This document shows positions 7,460 through 16,722 of a DNA stretch of 47,118 bases, piece by piece (position 1 is the stretch's first letter; the number at the start of each line of letters is the position of its first letter). Both the position numbers and the translations under genes were made by a program. Under the pieces are notes generated by a model that worked only from the letters and a program-made list of their open reading frames with translations, was not told where the DNA came from and did no database searches. The DNA is from an uncultured Eubacteriales bacterium (lineage in GTDB: Bacteria > Bacillota > Clostridia > Oscillospirales > Acutalibacteraceae), in assembly GCA_934667845.1 (NCBI GenBank), contig CAKUMQ010000017.1:1-47118 (forward strand), written 5' to 3'.

Positions 7460-9685
7460 TCACGGGTTCTTCTCCAGCACCTGACGGTACAGGGAGAAGA
7501 ATGTGTAGGGGTCAACGGCCTCGTACCGGTCGCCGTACTGCGCCCTGAGCTGATCGCACGCCTCGGCAATGGCAGAGGGGGACGTCCAGGTGCAGCGGTA
7601 CATGCCGAAGGAAATGCTCCCCTGCGTGTAGCAGGGCGTCTTGGTCACATAGTCGGCAATATAGGCGGGGCTGTTGCAGGTAATGTTCGACGCCATATAC
7701 GCCGCCATGGCGGGCATGCCGTCGATGCTGTCGGCGTGCGTCTTCATGTTAAAACCGGCCCCGACAGGGGCGATCTGAGAGCAGATGTCCTGAAAGCTCC
7801 GGCTGATACGGTTCTGCTCAAACCAGGCGCTGTTGCGCTGGTTCGCGATCGCCTCCTTTGACAGATAGATGAAATAGGCGCCGATGTCCAGATCAAACCG
7901 GGCGTTTTCCTTTTTGTTGTGCGCGATCCATGAAGCGGCGCTGCCGTTTAATCCGGCGGGGCGGTCCTTGTCCGTGAGCGCCTCCGGGGACAGATAGCCC
8001 GTTCCGTTATCGCCCATCACGAAATAGTCGTTTTCGGTCTTGCAGCGATACATATAGTCTATCACATGGGGGATGCGGTCGGCAAGACAGGAATTGAAGC
8101 TCCACGCCAGCGGCACGTCCCCGCGGCGCCGGTCCGTGTAGAACCGCGGCATATAGGAGCCGAGCATGGCGGCTGAATCATAGTCGGTCATGCAGAAAAG
8201 CAGATAATGCTTGTTGTTTTCGGGGGTTCTTTTTACGGTCTTGGTGTTCTGCGTATACTGCTTCTGCATAGGCACAAGGCGGAATACCGAGCAGTTGGCA
8301 AAGCCCTTGCTGGCATCGGCGTCCATCTGTGCATAATAGCGGGAGAACAGATACGCGGACGCCCATTCCGCCTCGATACAGTTCGGCGCGCCGGAGGAGA
8401 GCTGGGCGTCGGTATATTTGATCCACCAGGGAATAAAGCCGCCGATGGTGATGACCTTGCCGCCCGCCCGTTCGTTCTGCTTTTTCAGAATGGCGCACAG
8501 CGTCTGATAGTCCGTGCCGGGTGGCTGGGTGCGGTCGTCGTTGGGCACCTGCCCCTCGATGGGGGACAGATCCATAAAGAAGGCCTTTTCGGCGATATAG
8601 TAATCGCGGTTGGCCAGCATGACGTTTTCCAGGTCATAGACGATCGACCGGCGGTTCCAGGAATAACCGTCGTTGGCATACATCATCAGCGTCGGATGCG
8701 TCTTGCCGGTGTCCAGATACAGCGCCTTTGCCCACAGATAGGCGTCGCATTTGCGGCTTCCGCTGGAGGGGATGCGGGTATCCGGCACGGTGCCGGTGCC
8801 GTCAAACAGCCGGTACAGGTTCCTCTTGACGGGGAACATCTGCTTCTGCCGGATAAACCAGTCGTATACCCCGCTTTCCTGATCGTAGCGGAAGGGCACC
8901 AGCTTTTCTATTCCGGCGACGGTCGACGCCACGTTCATCGTGGCGGGAACGGTGGCGTCCCAGATGACCGCACCGGAGATAAATGCCTTGAACAGCTCTG
9001 CCGTGCCGCCTATGCTCTGTATGGTCTGCACCGATTTTTTGGCAAGAGCTCCGCCGTCGCGGCGCAGCTCGTCAAACCAGAATTTGTCCGGATTGCAGGC
9101 GACCTTCGCCTGAGAGGCGGCATCCAGCCCGAGCGGCTCATAGGTGTATTCGTTGCGGATAAAGTCGATATACAGGTGAGCGCCGTTTTGATTGACGATC
9201 CCCTGGATGGTGACCACGAGGTTGACGGCGTCAAACAGGACGCGGTCGCTGACACCGGCGTTTTTTGCCTCCCGGATCACCGTGTGCAGATCAAGGTAAT
9301 ACAGGGTGTTTTTGTCGTATGTCAGCTTTTTGTCCGCTGCGGCAGTGTCCAGAAGCCGGACGATGGCTGCCGGGGTCTTTGGGGAGACGACGCTTTCGCG
9401 GATCGGATCCCGGCTGCTTTTGCCGACGGGATCGGTCGCGGTGCGGACGGTGCCGGCGGTCGTTTTTGCGGTACCGGCGGGGGAGGGGGCGGAATGTTCT
9501 GCGGAGGAAAGCGCCGGATCGGTGGGATCGGCGGCTGCTGCTGAAGTTGCGGCGACTGTAGTGCTCATAGATTGTTCATCCTTTGATATTGTGGGATCCG
9601 GATCGGTCGTTGTGCTTTGACAGGCGGTGAAGGCGCATGCGATCGCCGCCAGAAAAGCGATCAAATACCTGCGGTGGTGTTTCAA
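7460..9685 (-). CDS. GxGYxYP-family lipoprotein (copy 1)
   Basis: 741-residue exported lipoprotein. The signal peptide ends in a lipobox FTAC with Cys22, then a Ser/Thr/Ala/Pro-rich linker reaches to about residue 90. After the linker comes SSRDPIRESV, shared word for word with the paralogue at 29303-31594, then a domain with VTIQGIVNQNGAHLY, typical of the GxGYxYP N-terminal domain. The name motif appears as GTGYLSP (residues 561-567), altered at the YP position. GxGYxYP proteins are putative glycoside hydrolases of unproven activity. Placement after a solute-binding lipoprotein and before GH2 and GH172 fits a surface glycan-processing role. The start is ATG 9685 with a GGAGG-like site. Family is fairly sure; function is unknown. 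Confidence 0.8.
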   Translation of the reverse strand: MKHHRRYLIAFLAAIACAFTACQSTTTDPDPTISKDEQSMSTTVAATSAAAADPTDPALSSAEHSAPSPAGTAKTTAGTVRTATDPVGKSSRDPIRESVVSPKTPAAIVRLLDTAAADKKLTYDKNTLYYLDLHTVIREAKNAGVSDRVLFDAVNLVVTIQGIVNQNGAHLYIDFIRNEYTYEPLGLDAASQAKVACNPDKFWFDELRRDGGALAKKSVQTIQSIGGTAELFKAFISGAVIWDATVPATMNVASTVAGIEKLVPFRYDQESGVYDWFIRQKQMFPVKRNLYRLFDGTGTVPDTRIPSSGSRKCDAYLWAKALYLDTGKTHPTLMMYANDGYSWNRRSIVYDLENVMLANRDYYIAEKAFFMDLSPIEGQVPNDDRTQPPGTDYQTLCAILKKQNERAGGKVITIGGFIPWWIKYTDAQLSSGAPNCIEAEWASAYLFSRYYAQMDADASKGFANCSVFRLVPMQKQYTQNTKTVKRTPENNKHYLLFCMTDYDSAAMLGSYMPRFYTDRRRGDVPLAWSFNSCLADRIPHVIDYMYRCKTENDYFVMGDNGTGYLSPEALTDKDRPAGLNGSAASWIAHNKKENARFDLDIGAYFIYLSKEAIANQRNSAWFEQNRISRSFQDICSQIAPVGAGFNMKTHADSIDGMPAMAAYMASNITCNSPAYIADYVTKTPCYTQGSISFGMYRCTWTSPSAIAEACDQLRAQYGDRYEAVDPYTFFSLYRQVLEKNP

Positions 9686-9713
9686 GCGATAACCTCCCTG
9701 CGGGTTGACAGGC

Positions 9714-9745
9714 GCAGAGGCCGGAGATCCGTCTCCGGCCTCTGC
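9714..9745 (-). other. Intercistronic stem-loop after the solute-binding protein gene
   Basis: 14-bp perfect stem (9714-9727 with 9732-9745) and a four-base loop in the 87-base gap between the binding-protein stop and the next start. No T run follows, so it is not a standard terminator. It may protect the upstream message from 3' decay and raise binding-protein yield, as known for malE-malF. Confidence 0.65.
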
Positions 9746-9772
9746 TGTTGTGAAAGCTGCGAAAAAAACGGG

Positions 9773-11317
9773 TCACTTTTTGGCGGCTGCCTGAATAAGA
9801 GGCGTATATTCCTCCACAATGGCAGACCACGGCTTGGAATCGTACAGGGCAGCGCCCCACAGACCGTAGTAGTAGATGTCCTGGCTGTTATAGCGGTTCA
9901 GCATGCCGATGACCGGATACAGGTTGGTGCGCATGTCGTCGACCAGAGCGCCGATCTCCTTTTCGGCGGCAAGACGGTTCTTAGAATAGTTGTTGGGGTT
10001 TTCCTTGACCTTGCCGGACAGCAGCACCTGCGAGGCGACGTTATCGCTCGCGATGCGGACCGCGGAGATGTATTCGGCGGCGGCGCCGGGGTTTTTCCCG
10101 CCCTTGACGATCACAAAGCCGCCGACCGCCATGGAGTGATAGTAGTGATCCGCGCTCGGATCGCGGGGAACGGGGGCATAACCGAGCGTACCGGCATCTG
10201 CCATATCGGGGAAATACAGCGTGGGATTGATGGTGATGAGCATACCGAGCGTGCCGGCGCGCATCATGGACTGCGCTTCGTCAAAGCCGATCTTTTCGGT
10301 CACGTTGTACTTGGATACCCCGAGGCTGGTCATGAAGTTGACGGCGCGCACCAGATCCTTGTTGTTGAGGTTGATGGTCACGCCTGCCTCGTTCACGCGG
10401 ATAAAATCCTGACCGGAGCTGTGCAGCAGCCCCTCCCAGTATTCGCTGTGGACGCCCATGGTCTCATAGATGCCGTCATTGTTGTTGTCCTGCGTCAGCT
10501 CCTGCGCATAGGACAGGAATTTGTTCCAGTCCCATTTGCCCTGATAATAGAGCTTGGCGGGCTCGACCAGACCGTTGCTCTCCATCGTCTTTTTGTTGTA
10601 GACGATGCCGCTGAAATTGTTCAGCTCGGTGACGACGAAGTAGTTTTTGCCGTTGTATGCGGTGATCTTCTGCGCATTTTTGACGGAGGACCAGATGATG
10701 TCCGAAAAATTGATCGTGCTGCCGGCATCCGTCGCCAGATTGGTGGTGATCACACCCGGCCAGTTCAGCCCGAAATCAATGCGGGCGCAGTCCGGTGCTT
10801 TGCCGGTGGCTTTCATGGCAGCCAGACGCTGGAGCATGGTGGCGTCGTCGATGACCACATAGCTGACCTTGCCCTTGTACAGGACCTCATAGGCTTCCGT
10901 CCAGCCCTTGACCCAGTCGGAGCTGTCCGACCACGGAATGGCCACGGTAAGATTTTTGTTGCCGCTCTTATTGTAGGAGGGCAGCTTGACCTTATCCCTG
11001 TCCTTGATCTCCTCGACGATTCCCTCTGTCGCGCGGGAATAGCCTGCCGTGGTGGCATTCGGCTTTTTGCCGGTCGTGTTTTTGCCGCCCTTGGCGGTGG
11101 CAGTCGTGCCGTTTGCCGACGCGGCGGTGGTCTCATCCAGATACTCGTCCTCATCGGAGGCTGTGGTGCTCATGCCCGAAGCGGAAGCGGCGTCGCTTTC
11201 CGCTTCGCCGCCGGATATGACGGAGGATCCGTCTGCCGGCGTTTTGGCGCAGGCTGCCGCACTCAGCAGCAGGACCGCGCACAACAGCGCCGTGAAGATG
11301 TTTCGGTGTAATTTCAT
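9773..11317 (-). CDS. ABC sugar-importer solute-binding lipoprotein
   Basis: 514-residue extracellular solute-binding protein (family 1, MalE-like). The signal peptide ends LLLSAAAC with Cys23 as lipid anchor, followed by an acidic Thr/Ala-rich tether of about 85 residues (contains GGKNTTGKK). The folded domain begins around LTVAIPWSDSSDWVKGWTEAYE and includes VIDDATMLQRL, NFSGIVYNKKTME, WDWNKFLSYAQELT and an FVIVKGGKNPGAAAEYI block, all typical of this family. It captures an oligosaccharide for the permeases at 14856-16722, whose genes lie just upstream in the same operon. It is followed by a 14-bp stem-loop, a usual sign of higher expression. The ligand is unknown. Confidence 0.88.
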   Translation of the reverse strand: MKLHRNIFTALLCAVLLLSAAACAKTPADGSSVISGGEAESDAASASGMSTTASDEDEYLDETTAASANGTTATAKGGKNTTGKKPNATTAGYSRATEGIVEEIKDRDKVKLPSYNKSGNKNLTVAIPWSDSSDWVKGWTEAYEVLYKGKVSYVVIDDATMLQRLAAMKATGKAPDCARIDFGLNWPGVITTNLATDAGSTINFSDIIWSSVKNAQKITAYNGKNYFVVTELNNFSGIVYNKKTMESNGLVEPAKLYYQGKWDWNKFLSYAQELTQDNNNDGIYETMGVHSEYWEGLLHSSGQDFIRVNEAGVTINLNNKDLVRAVNFMTSLGVSKYNVTEKIGFDEAQSMMRAGTLGMLITINPTLYFPDMADAGTLGYAPVPRDPSADHYYHSMAVGGFVIVKGGKNPGAAAEYISAVRIASDNVASQVLLSGKVKENPNNYSKNRLAAEKEIGALVDDMRTNLYPVIGMLNRYNSQDIYYYGLWGAALYDSKPWSAIVEEYTPLIQAAAKK

Positions 11318-11345
11318 AACGGCTGTACCTCTCTTTCCCCGGGGA

Positions 11346-14300
11346 TTATTTACCGGAAGCCAAACGTTTTTTGCTGACGATCAGCGCTGCCGCGGCAAGC
11401 GCGGTGAGCAGCATGACCGGGACGATCCGGCTCTCCACGCCGGTATCCACAAAGGCGTTGTCGCCGGAAGCGGCATCGGAGCGCTCATTTTCGCCGTCGG
11501 AACCGTCCGTTTCACCGGAGGAGCGGGCGGCGAGGATCAGATGATCCATCACGGCGGTGTCAAAGGTGAGCGCGCCGTCGCCGCGCACCGCCTCCAGTTT
11601 GGTCAGCGTAAACGTCTCGGTATCGTACATGTATACGTCAATGGCTTTGCCCGCCAGAGCCTGCGGGATAGCAATGGTCACCGTGGCGGGCGCTTTCAGG
11701 GTGATGGCGTTGAGCTCCTGATCGCAGAGGAAGGTGCTGAAGATCACCCGGTCGGTATACGCGGGGTCCAGCGCCTTTAGGATCTCGTTGTAGATCACGC
11801 CGCCCTCGACGGTCTCGCCGCCGACCTCAATGCCCATAACCTGCGCCGGAACGGCATCGGCGGGAACAATGACGGACAGACCGCAGGAGGCGTCCTCGGC
11901 GGTGAAATGATCGGTCGGGCGCACGGGACCTGCCGGGGTCGTGTCGATGTTGGTGCCGTCATACACAAAGGTGGACAGCAGACCCGCCCACAGCAGCAGA
12001 CTGGAGTCACCGGCGGGGCCGATATAGGTGGTGCGCAGATAGACCGTGCGATCCGCGTTGTCCGCCATCAGGTGGTTGGCGTCAAACTCCAGATTCATGA
12101 TGTTGGTCTCTGTTCTGTCATATACCGTTTCCCAGTCCGTGCCGTTTTTGGAGATCTCGTGCCGGTTGGCGCCCAGCGTCTGCACCCACAGCCGGATGTC
12201 GGTCGCGCTGGCGTCATAGGTGAATTTGTACACAGCCTGCGTGTTCTCATACAGGCGGCGGCAGGGGTTGCTGAAGAAATTGTCAGGTGTGGTATTGTTG
12301 GATACCTCGTAGTTTGTCTCTGCCGTGGTATTGGGGGCAAAGCAGTCCATCCGGGTCACCGCAGAGCCGACTGCGGGGAGCAAAACGACCTCCTCCTCGG
12401 CAAGCTCCGCCTCGGTCGGCGTGCGCCCGTCGGTGTAATAGGTGAGGGTGATATTGCTCAGCCAGAGACCGCAGAGATCCTCTTTCGTGGTGTCCGCAAA
12501 CTGCACATACAGCGTCTTTTTCCCTTCGCCGGTCAGGAAACGGGAGAGTTGCAGCGTCTCGGTCACATTCGGGGTCGTGGAATAGGTGAAATCACGGCCG
12601 AGCGATCGCCGCAGGGTGAAATAGTCTGTGCCGTCCAGAGAGACGGACACCTTGTAGTCGCCGCGGATCGTGTAGCTGAGCGTCGCCACCGCGGCATCGG
12701 CGGGAATGTCAAACAGATACTGCACATAGTTGGCACCCTCGGCGATACGGCTGCTGCCGTTTAAGTTGGCGGCGTGCAGCGTGTCGATGTAGTCAAGCTC
12801 CGCCAGTGTGCCGGGGGTAACGGAAATAACGGTCTCGCCGGGGGTGACGGGATCCTCTCCGCCCGGATCCGTTTCGGGCTTGCCGTAGGTGTATTTCACC
12901 ACCAGATTCTGATACAGCAGCCCTTCTGCGGAGCTGATCCGCACATAAAAGCACTTGCCCTTGTTATTATCCAAAATGGAAGTGTCCCCGGCAAATGTGT
13001 AGGCGCCCAGCCCCACCTTTCCGCCGTTGTTGAGCGGGATCCAGGTGCTGTTGTCGCGGGAGACCCACAGGCGCATATCGTCCGCGTAATAGGAGGCAAA
13101 GGAATAATCCGTCGCGCCGTCGGGCAGGTCGATGTAGTAAACGACCGAGGCGCTGCTGCCGGCAGGGATCTCCCGCATCTCGCCGCTGCCGAACGGGTTG
13201 CGGTGAGAGGTGCCGCCGGCATCGACCAGACGGCTCTGCTCGCCGAACGAATCCACGGCGATCGCCGTCTCGCCCTGGAGCTCTCCGTCGGTCACGGTCC
13301 GGCTCGGCTCCTCGCCGTAGCCGTAGTAATACATAAACAGTCCCTGCCAGTAATACATACCGCCGTCTGCGGAGCGCATCCGCAGATAGATCGTGCCGTT
13401 TTCGGGCATCTGCGGCGCCTCGCCCTTGGCAAAGCCGTAGGACAGGTGTTCGCCGAAGAAGGTGCCGTCAGCGACCTTGCTCAGTTCGATCCAGTTTTCC
13501 TTGTCGGTCGAAATGTCCATGGCACCGTTGGTCGTGCCGCAGGAGTTGAAGGTGTAGGTCTGGAGCTTGGTGTTGGTCGGCACGGTCAGCCTGTAGATGA
13601 GCCATTCCTCGCCGGAAACACCGCGTCCGATATGATTTTTCGTGTCGGTGTCCTCGCCGTTCCAGTAGTTGAACCGTTTGCCGACGCCCTCGGCGCTGAC
13701 CGTGTCCACATAGCCGTCGTCATACGCCCCTGCACCGTGGTTGAGGAGGACCGCCTCCATGCGGGTAGGCTGCCGGATGACCACGTCCGGCACGGCGGGC
13801 GGGTTGGGATCCGGCGTTTCCTCTGCCGGACCGTAGGTGTATTTCAGCACAAGGTTCATGTACAGCAGCCCCTCGACAGAGCTGACCTTGACCCAGAACG
13901 CCTTGGCATCGTTGTCCTGCAGAACAGAGGCGTCACCGGCAAACGTATAGGCGCCGAGATCCACTTTTCCGCCGTTGTTGAGCGGGCGCCAGGTCTCCTT
14001 GTCGCGTGAGACCCACAGGCGCATATCGTCTGCGTAGTAGGAGGCGAAGGAATAGCCGGTGGCGGTATCCGGCAGATCAATGTAATAGATCACCTCTGCG
14101 CCGCTGCCCGCAGTGATCTCGCGCATCAGGCCGCTGCCGAACGGATCGCGGCAGGAGGTGCCTCCGGCATCAGCCAGACGGGTCGTCTCGCTGATCTCGC
14201 CGACCTTGATCTCCGTTTCCCTGCTGCCTTCGGCAGCGCCCTCTGCGGGAACGCCGTATTCCTCCCCGAAGGTGTAATACCGGTACTTGAATACCCACAG

Positions 14301-14795
14301 CCTCGCGGAATCTCCGGTTATGCGGGCATAGATAACGCCGTCGGACGGCATGGCGGGAACGGCGGTGTTCCCGGAAAGGGCAAACGAGGAGGTAAAGGGG
14401 TCGTAGTCGGTCTTTGCCAGCGGGAGCCAGCCCGCCTTGCCGTCAACGGACAGCTCGACGCTGACATTGCCGTTTGAGGCGGTGACAAAGTCAAACGAAG
14501 CCAGGGGGATGTTGGTGGGAAGAGGGATCCGGTAGACCAGCTGCTTCCCGGCGTCGATCTGATAGCTCGTGCCGTTTTCCGTCGAGCCGGTCCAAACATC
14601 GACCAAAGTGGTGACGCCCTCCGAGGTCGCCGCGTCAATGTAGGATGAGTCGTCAAAATTGAGATTATCCTTGAGGGTGACTTCTTGCTGTGTCGGCGTC
14701 GGCGCATCTGCGGCGCGAATGCTCAGTACATTCACCGCACACAGAACGCCGCACAGCAGACACACGGAAAGAATGATGGACAGTGCGCGTTTCAT
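11346..14795 (-). CDS. Large surface protein with duplicated beta-sandwich modules
   Basis: 1149-residue exported protein of unknown function. It has an N-terminal signal peptide (cleavage near residue 28), then a row of beta-rich modules. Two modules, residues about 205-323 and 520-637, are close copies (both contain DAGGTS, YYIDLPD, SFASYYADDMRLWVSRD, LNNGGKV and LGAYTFAGD). Each is followed by an extracellular-type spacer and each is preceded by a related but more distant sandwich (near 40-175 and 350-495). Two further sandwich modules lie between 660 and 930. The C-terminus has a Ser/Asp/Glu-rich stretch, one membrane helix (VPVMLLTALAAAALIVS) and a KKRLASGK tail, a surface anchor. No catalytic motif was recognised. 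Position between permeases and binding protein suggests glycan capture at the cell surface. Confidence 0.7.
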   Translation of the reverse strand: MKRALSIILSVCLLCGVLCAVNVLSIRAADAPTPTQQEVTLKDNLNFDDSSYIDAATSEGVTTLVDVWTGSTENGTSYQIDAGKQLVYRIPLPTNIPLASFDFVTASNGNVSVELSVDGKAGWLPLAKTDYDPFTSSFALSGNTAVPAMPSDGVIYARITGDSARLWVFKYRYYTFGEEYGVPAEGAAEGSRETEIKVGEISETTRLADAGGTSCRDPFGSGLMREITAGSGAEVIYYIDLPDTATGYSFASYYADDMRLWVSRDKETWRPLNNGGKVDLGAYTFAGDASVLQDNDAKAFWVKVSSVEGLLYMNLVLKYTYGPAEETPDPNPPAVPDVVIRQPTRMEAVLLNHGAGAYDDGYVDTVSAEGVGKRFNYWNGEDTDTKNHIGRGVSGEEWLIYRLTVPTNTKLQTYTFNSCGTTNGAMDISTDKENWIELSKVADGTFFGEHLSYGFAKGEAPQMPENGTIYLRMRSADGGMYYWQGLFMYYYGYGEEPSRTVTDGELQGETAIAVDSFGEQSRLVDAGGTSHRNPFGSGEMREIPAGSSASVVYYIDLPDGATDYSFASYYADDMRLWVSRDNSTWIPLNNGGKVGLGAYTFAGDTSILDNNKGKCFYVRISSAEGLLYQNLVVKYTYGKPETDPGGEDPVTPGETVISVTPGTLAELDYIDTLHAANLNGSSRIAEGANYVQYLFDIPADAAVATLSYTIRGDYKVSVSLDGTDYFTLRRSLGRDFTYSTTPNVTETLQLSRFLTGEGKKTLYVQFADTTKEDLCGLWLSNITLTYYTDGRTPTEAELAEEEVVLLPAVGSAVTRMDCFAPNTTAETNYEVSNNTTPDNFFSNPCRRLYENTQAVYKFTYDASATDIRLWVQTLGANRHEISKNGTDWETVYDRTETNIMNLEFDANHLMADNADRTVYLRTTYIGPAGDSSLLLWAGLLSTFVYDGTNIDTTPAGPVRPTDHFTAEDASCGLSVIVPADAVPAQVMGIEVGGETVEGGVIYNEILKALDPAYTDRVIFSTFLCDQELNAITLKAPATVTIAIPQALAGKAIDVYMYDTETFTLTKLEAVRGDGALTFDTAVMDHLILAARSSGETDGSDGENERSDAASGDNAFVDTGVESRIVPVMLLTALAAAALIVSKKRLASGK
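12890..14185 (-). repeat. Internal gene duplication within the surface protein gene
   Basis: Two copies of a roughly 350-base segment, about 12890-13240 and 13830-14185, encode nearly identical modules and remain similar at DNA level, while the segment between them is more diverged. This indicates a fairly recent tandem duplication of a two-module unit. Confidence 0.7.
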
Positions 14796-14833
14796 AGTGT
14801 TTCTCCTTTACATAATATTTGTACCTCACGGCA

Positions 14834-14857
14834 GACCCCGCCCGATGCAGCGGGGTC
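14834..14857 (-). other. Stem-loop at the permease/surface-protein junction
   Basis: 8-bp GC-rich stem (14834-14841 with 14850-14857) overlapping the permease stop codon, in front of the 1149-residue protein gene. No T run follows on the minus strand. It may be an RNA processing or stability element separating membrane-protein and surface-protein parts of the operon. Confidence 0.5.
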
Positions 14858-15833
14858 AGCCGACAATACCGGTTCTTTCGATGCTTTCCGTGAAAAAGCG
14901 CTGAAAAACCACATACAGTATCAGCGGAGGCAGCACCGAGAGGAAAGCCGCCGCCATGGTCTCGGTAATGACCAGATACGGACTGTCGGTGTTCAGTCCC
15001 GAGCCGAGCAGGGTATTGACATTGATCAGCGTGCGGCTGATCACCGGCAGATTGTTGAAATAGATGCTGTTGTAGTAGTAATCGTTCCAGTACCACACCG
15101 TCGAAAACAGCATGACCGTGATGACGGAGTGGCGGGAATTCGGCAACATCACGCGGCAGAAAGCACCAAAGCGGTTGCAGCCGTCGATACAGGCGGCCTC
15201 CTCCAGCTCGGCGGGCATGCCTTTGAAGAATTGCAGGAAGATAAAGCAGAACAGCCCGCCCTTGATACCGGCACCCAGCACGGCGGTCAGGTAATACGCC
15301 CACATGGTGTCGATCAGCGATACGGTCAGGGCTTTCCCGGTAAACAGCTCGATCAGACTGCCGATGCCGAAAAAGTCAAATTCGATCAGACCGGTGTAGG
15401 ACGGGATCAGGATCAGCTGGGGCGGGACGATGATCGAAAACAGCAGGCAGGCAAACAGCACCCTTTTTCCCGGGAAACGGAAGCGGGCAAAGCCGTAGCC
15501 TGCCAGACAGCAGCAACACATCTGCAAAAAGGAGCAGATGACGGACACCCGCGCGGTGGTCAGAAAGATCCCGCCGAAATCCAGCTTGTCGAACACATCC
15601 CGGAAATGCGCGAGGGTGACGGATCTGGGAATCCAGACAACGGTCGGATCGTACACCTCGTTTGCTTCCCGCACCGATATGCTCAGCATGATGAGCAGCG
15701 GATACAAAAGCACGACGGCGAAGCAGAGCAGGAAGATCCAGCGGGCAATGCCGCCGAGCCGTTTCCCGAAAACGGACAGCTGCTTTTTGCTTTTGTCCGA
15801 CAGAGTAAACGAACGGTAGGTCACTTGTCTCAT
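14856..15833 (-). CDS. Carbohydrate ABC transporter permease, MalG type (pair 2)
   Basis: 325-residue integral membrane protein with about six helices. It is the inner-membrane permease partner of the protein at 15841-16722. The cytoplasmic EAA loop that docks the ATPase is ELEEAACIDGCNRFGAFCRVMLP (about residues 210-232), with the conserved Glu-Ala-Ala and Gly. The N-terminal region SVREANEVYDPTVVWIP and the WYWNDYYYN segment are typical of MalG/LplC-like subunits. The start is ATG 15833, 7 bases after the preceding stop, behind GGGAGGAATGAG. No ATPase gene is encoded in this operon, so a shared MsmX-like ATPase elsewhere must power it. The substrate is likely an oligosaccharide. Confidence 0.9.
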   Translation of the reverse strand: MRQVTYRSFTLSDKSKKQLSVFGKRLGGIARWIFLLCFAVVLLYPLLIMLSISVREANEVYDPTVVWIPRSVTLAHFRDVFDKLDFGGIFLTTARVSVICSFLQMCCCCLAGYGFARFRFPGKRVLFACLLFSIIVPPQLILIPSYTGLIEFDFFGIGSLIELFTGKALTVSLIDTMWAYYLTAVLGAGIKGGLFCFIFLQFFKGMPAELEEAACIDGCNRFGAFCRVMLPNSRHSVITVMLFSTVWYWNDYYYNSIYFNNLPVISRTLINVNTLLGSGLNTDSPYLVITETMAAAFLSVLPPLILYVVFQRFFTESIERTGIVG

Positions 15834-15840
15834 TCCTCCC

Positions 15841-16722
15841 TTATGTATCGGTTGCCGGGGACAGCTTGCTGATCAGCAGATAAGCCGAGCCGGCTACCGC
15901 AAAGGTGATGACAAAATAAATGATGGCGAGGGCGGAGCTGTACCCGATCTTCAGATCCTGCGCATGATCCATGATGATGCGCATGGTCCGGTTGGAGAAG
16001 TCCGTAAAGGAGTCGATGAGCGTGTAGACCACATTGAGCAGAAGGATCGGCGTGGACAGCGGAAAGGTGACCTTCCAGAATTTCTCCCAAGCGGTAGCGC
16101 CCTCCACATCCGCCGCCTCATACAGCTGCGGGGAGATGGTCTGCAGGCCTGCCAGAAACAGCAGGATCTGAATGCCGGAACGCCAGGACAGGTCAAAGAT
16201 GTCCTGCACAAACTGCGCCAGGAAGTCCAGCCCCATCCGGGACAGCCAATCGTTGATGCTGCTCCCGCCGCTGAACAGGATGCTGTCCCGTCCGCCGGAG
16301 AGCAGCAGGCTTGCCATGTCGTTGTTGTTCAGAAGATCCAGCACAACGCCGCTCGCGATGATGACCGGCAGGAAGAATATCGCCCGGATCACCGTCCGTC
16401 CGCGGAATTTGCTTTTCAGGATCAGCGCCACGAACAGGGAAAAGGTCAGAATGACCACGGAATCGACCAGCAGACCGCCGACCGATTCCCACAGGGCGCG
16501 GGGATAGCGGGCATCGGCGGTAAAGGCGTCTATGTAGTTCTGACCGCCCTTCCAGGTCAGCTGTATGCCGCCGCCGTCGGGAAAGGATACCGTTCCGCAG
16601 GAGTAGACGATCGCCGAGACAAACGGCTTGGCGAAAAAGAAGATAAAGCCGATGAGCCAGGGGAGGATAAACAAAAATCCGGTCAGTGCGCCGCGCTTTT
16701 CAAAGGAGCTTTTCCGTCTCAT
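15841..16722 (-). CDS. Carbohydrate ABC transporter permease, MalF type (pair 2)
   Basis: 293-residue membrane permease with about six helices (GFLFILPWLIGFIFFFAKP at the start, VIRAIFFLPVIIASGVVL in the middle). The EAA loop reads QLYEAADVEGATAWEKFWKVTFP (about residues 198-220). Its ATG at 16722 overlaps the stop of the DUF5696 gene by four bases (ATGA), showing translational coupling; the ribosome site GGAAGGAGAGAAG lies inside the upstream gene. It pairs with the permease at 14856-15833 and probably with the binding protein at 9773-11317. Confidence 0.9.
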   Translation of the reverse strand: MRRKSSFEKRGALTGFLFILPWLIGFIFFFAKPFVSAIVYSCGTVSFPDGGGIQLTWKGGQNYIDAFTADARYPRALWESVGGLLVDSVVILTFSLFVALILKSKFRGRTVIRAIFFLPVIIASGVVLDLLNNNDMASLLLSGGRDSILFSGGSSINDWLSRMGLDFLAQFVQDIFDLSWRSGIQILLFLAGLQTISPQLYEAADVEGATAWEKFWKVTFPLSTPILLLNVVYTLIDSFTDFSNRTMRIIMDHAQDLKIGYSSALAIIYFVITFAVAGSAYLLISKLSPATDT

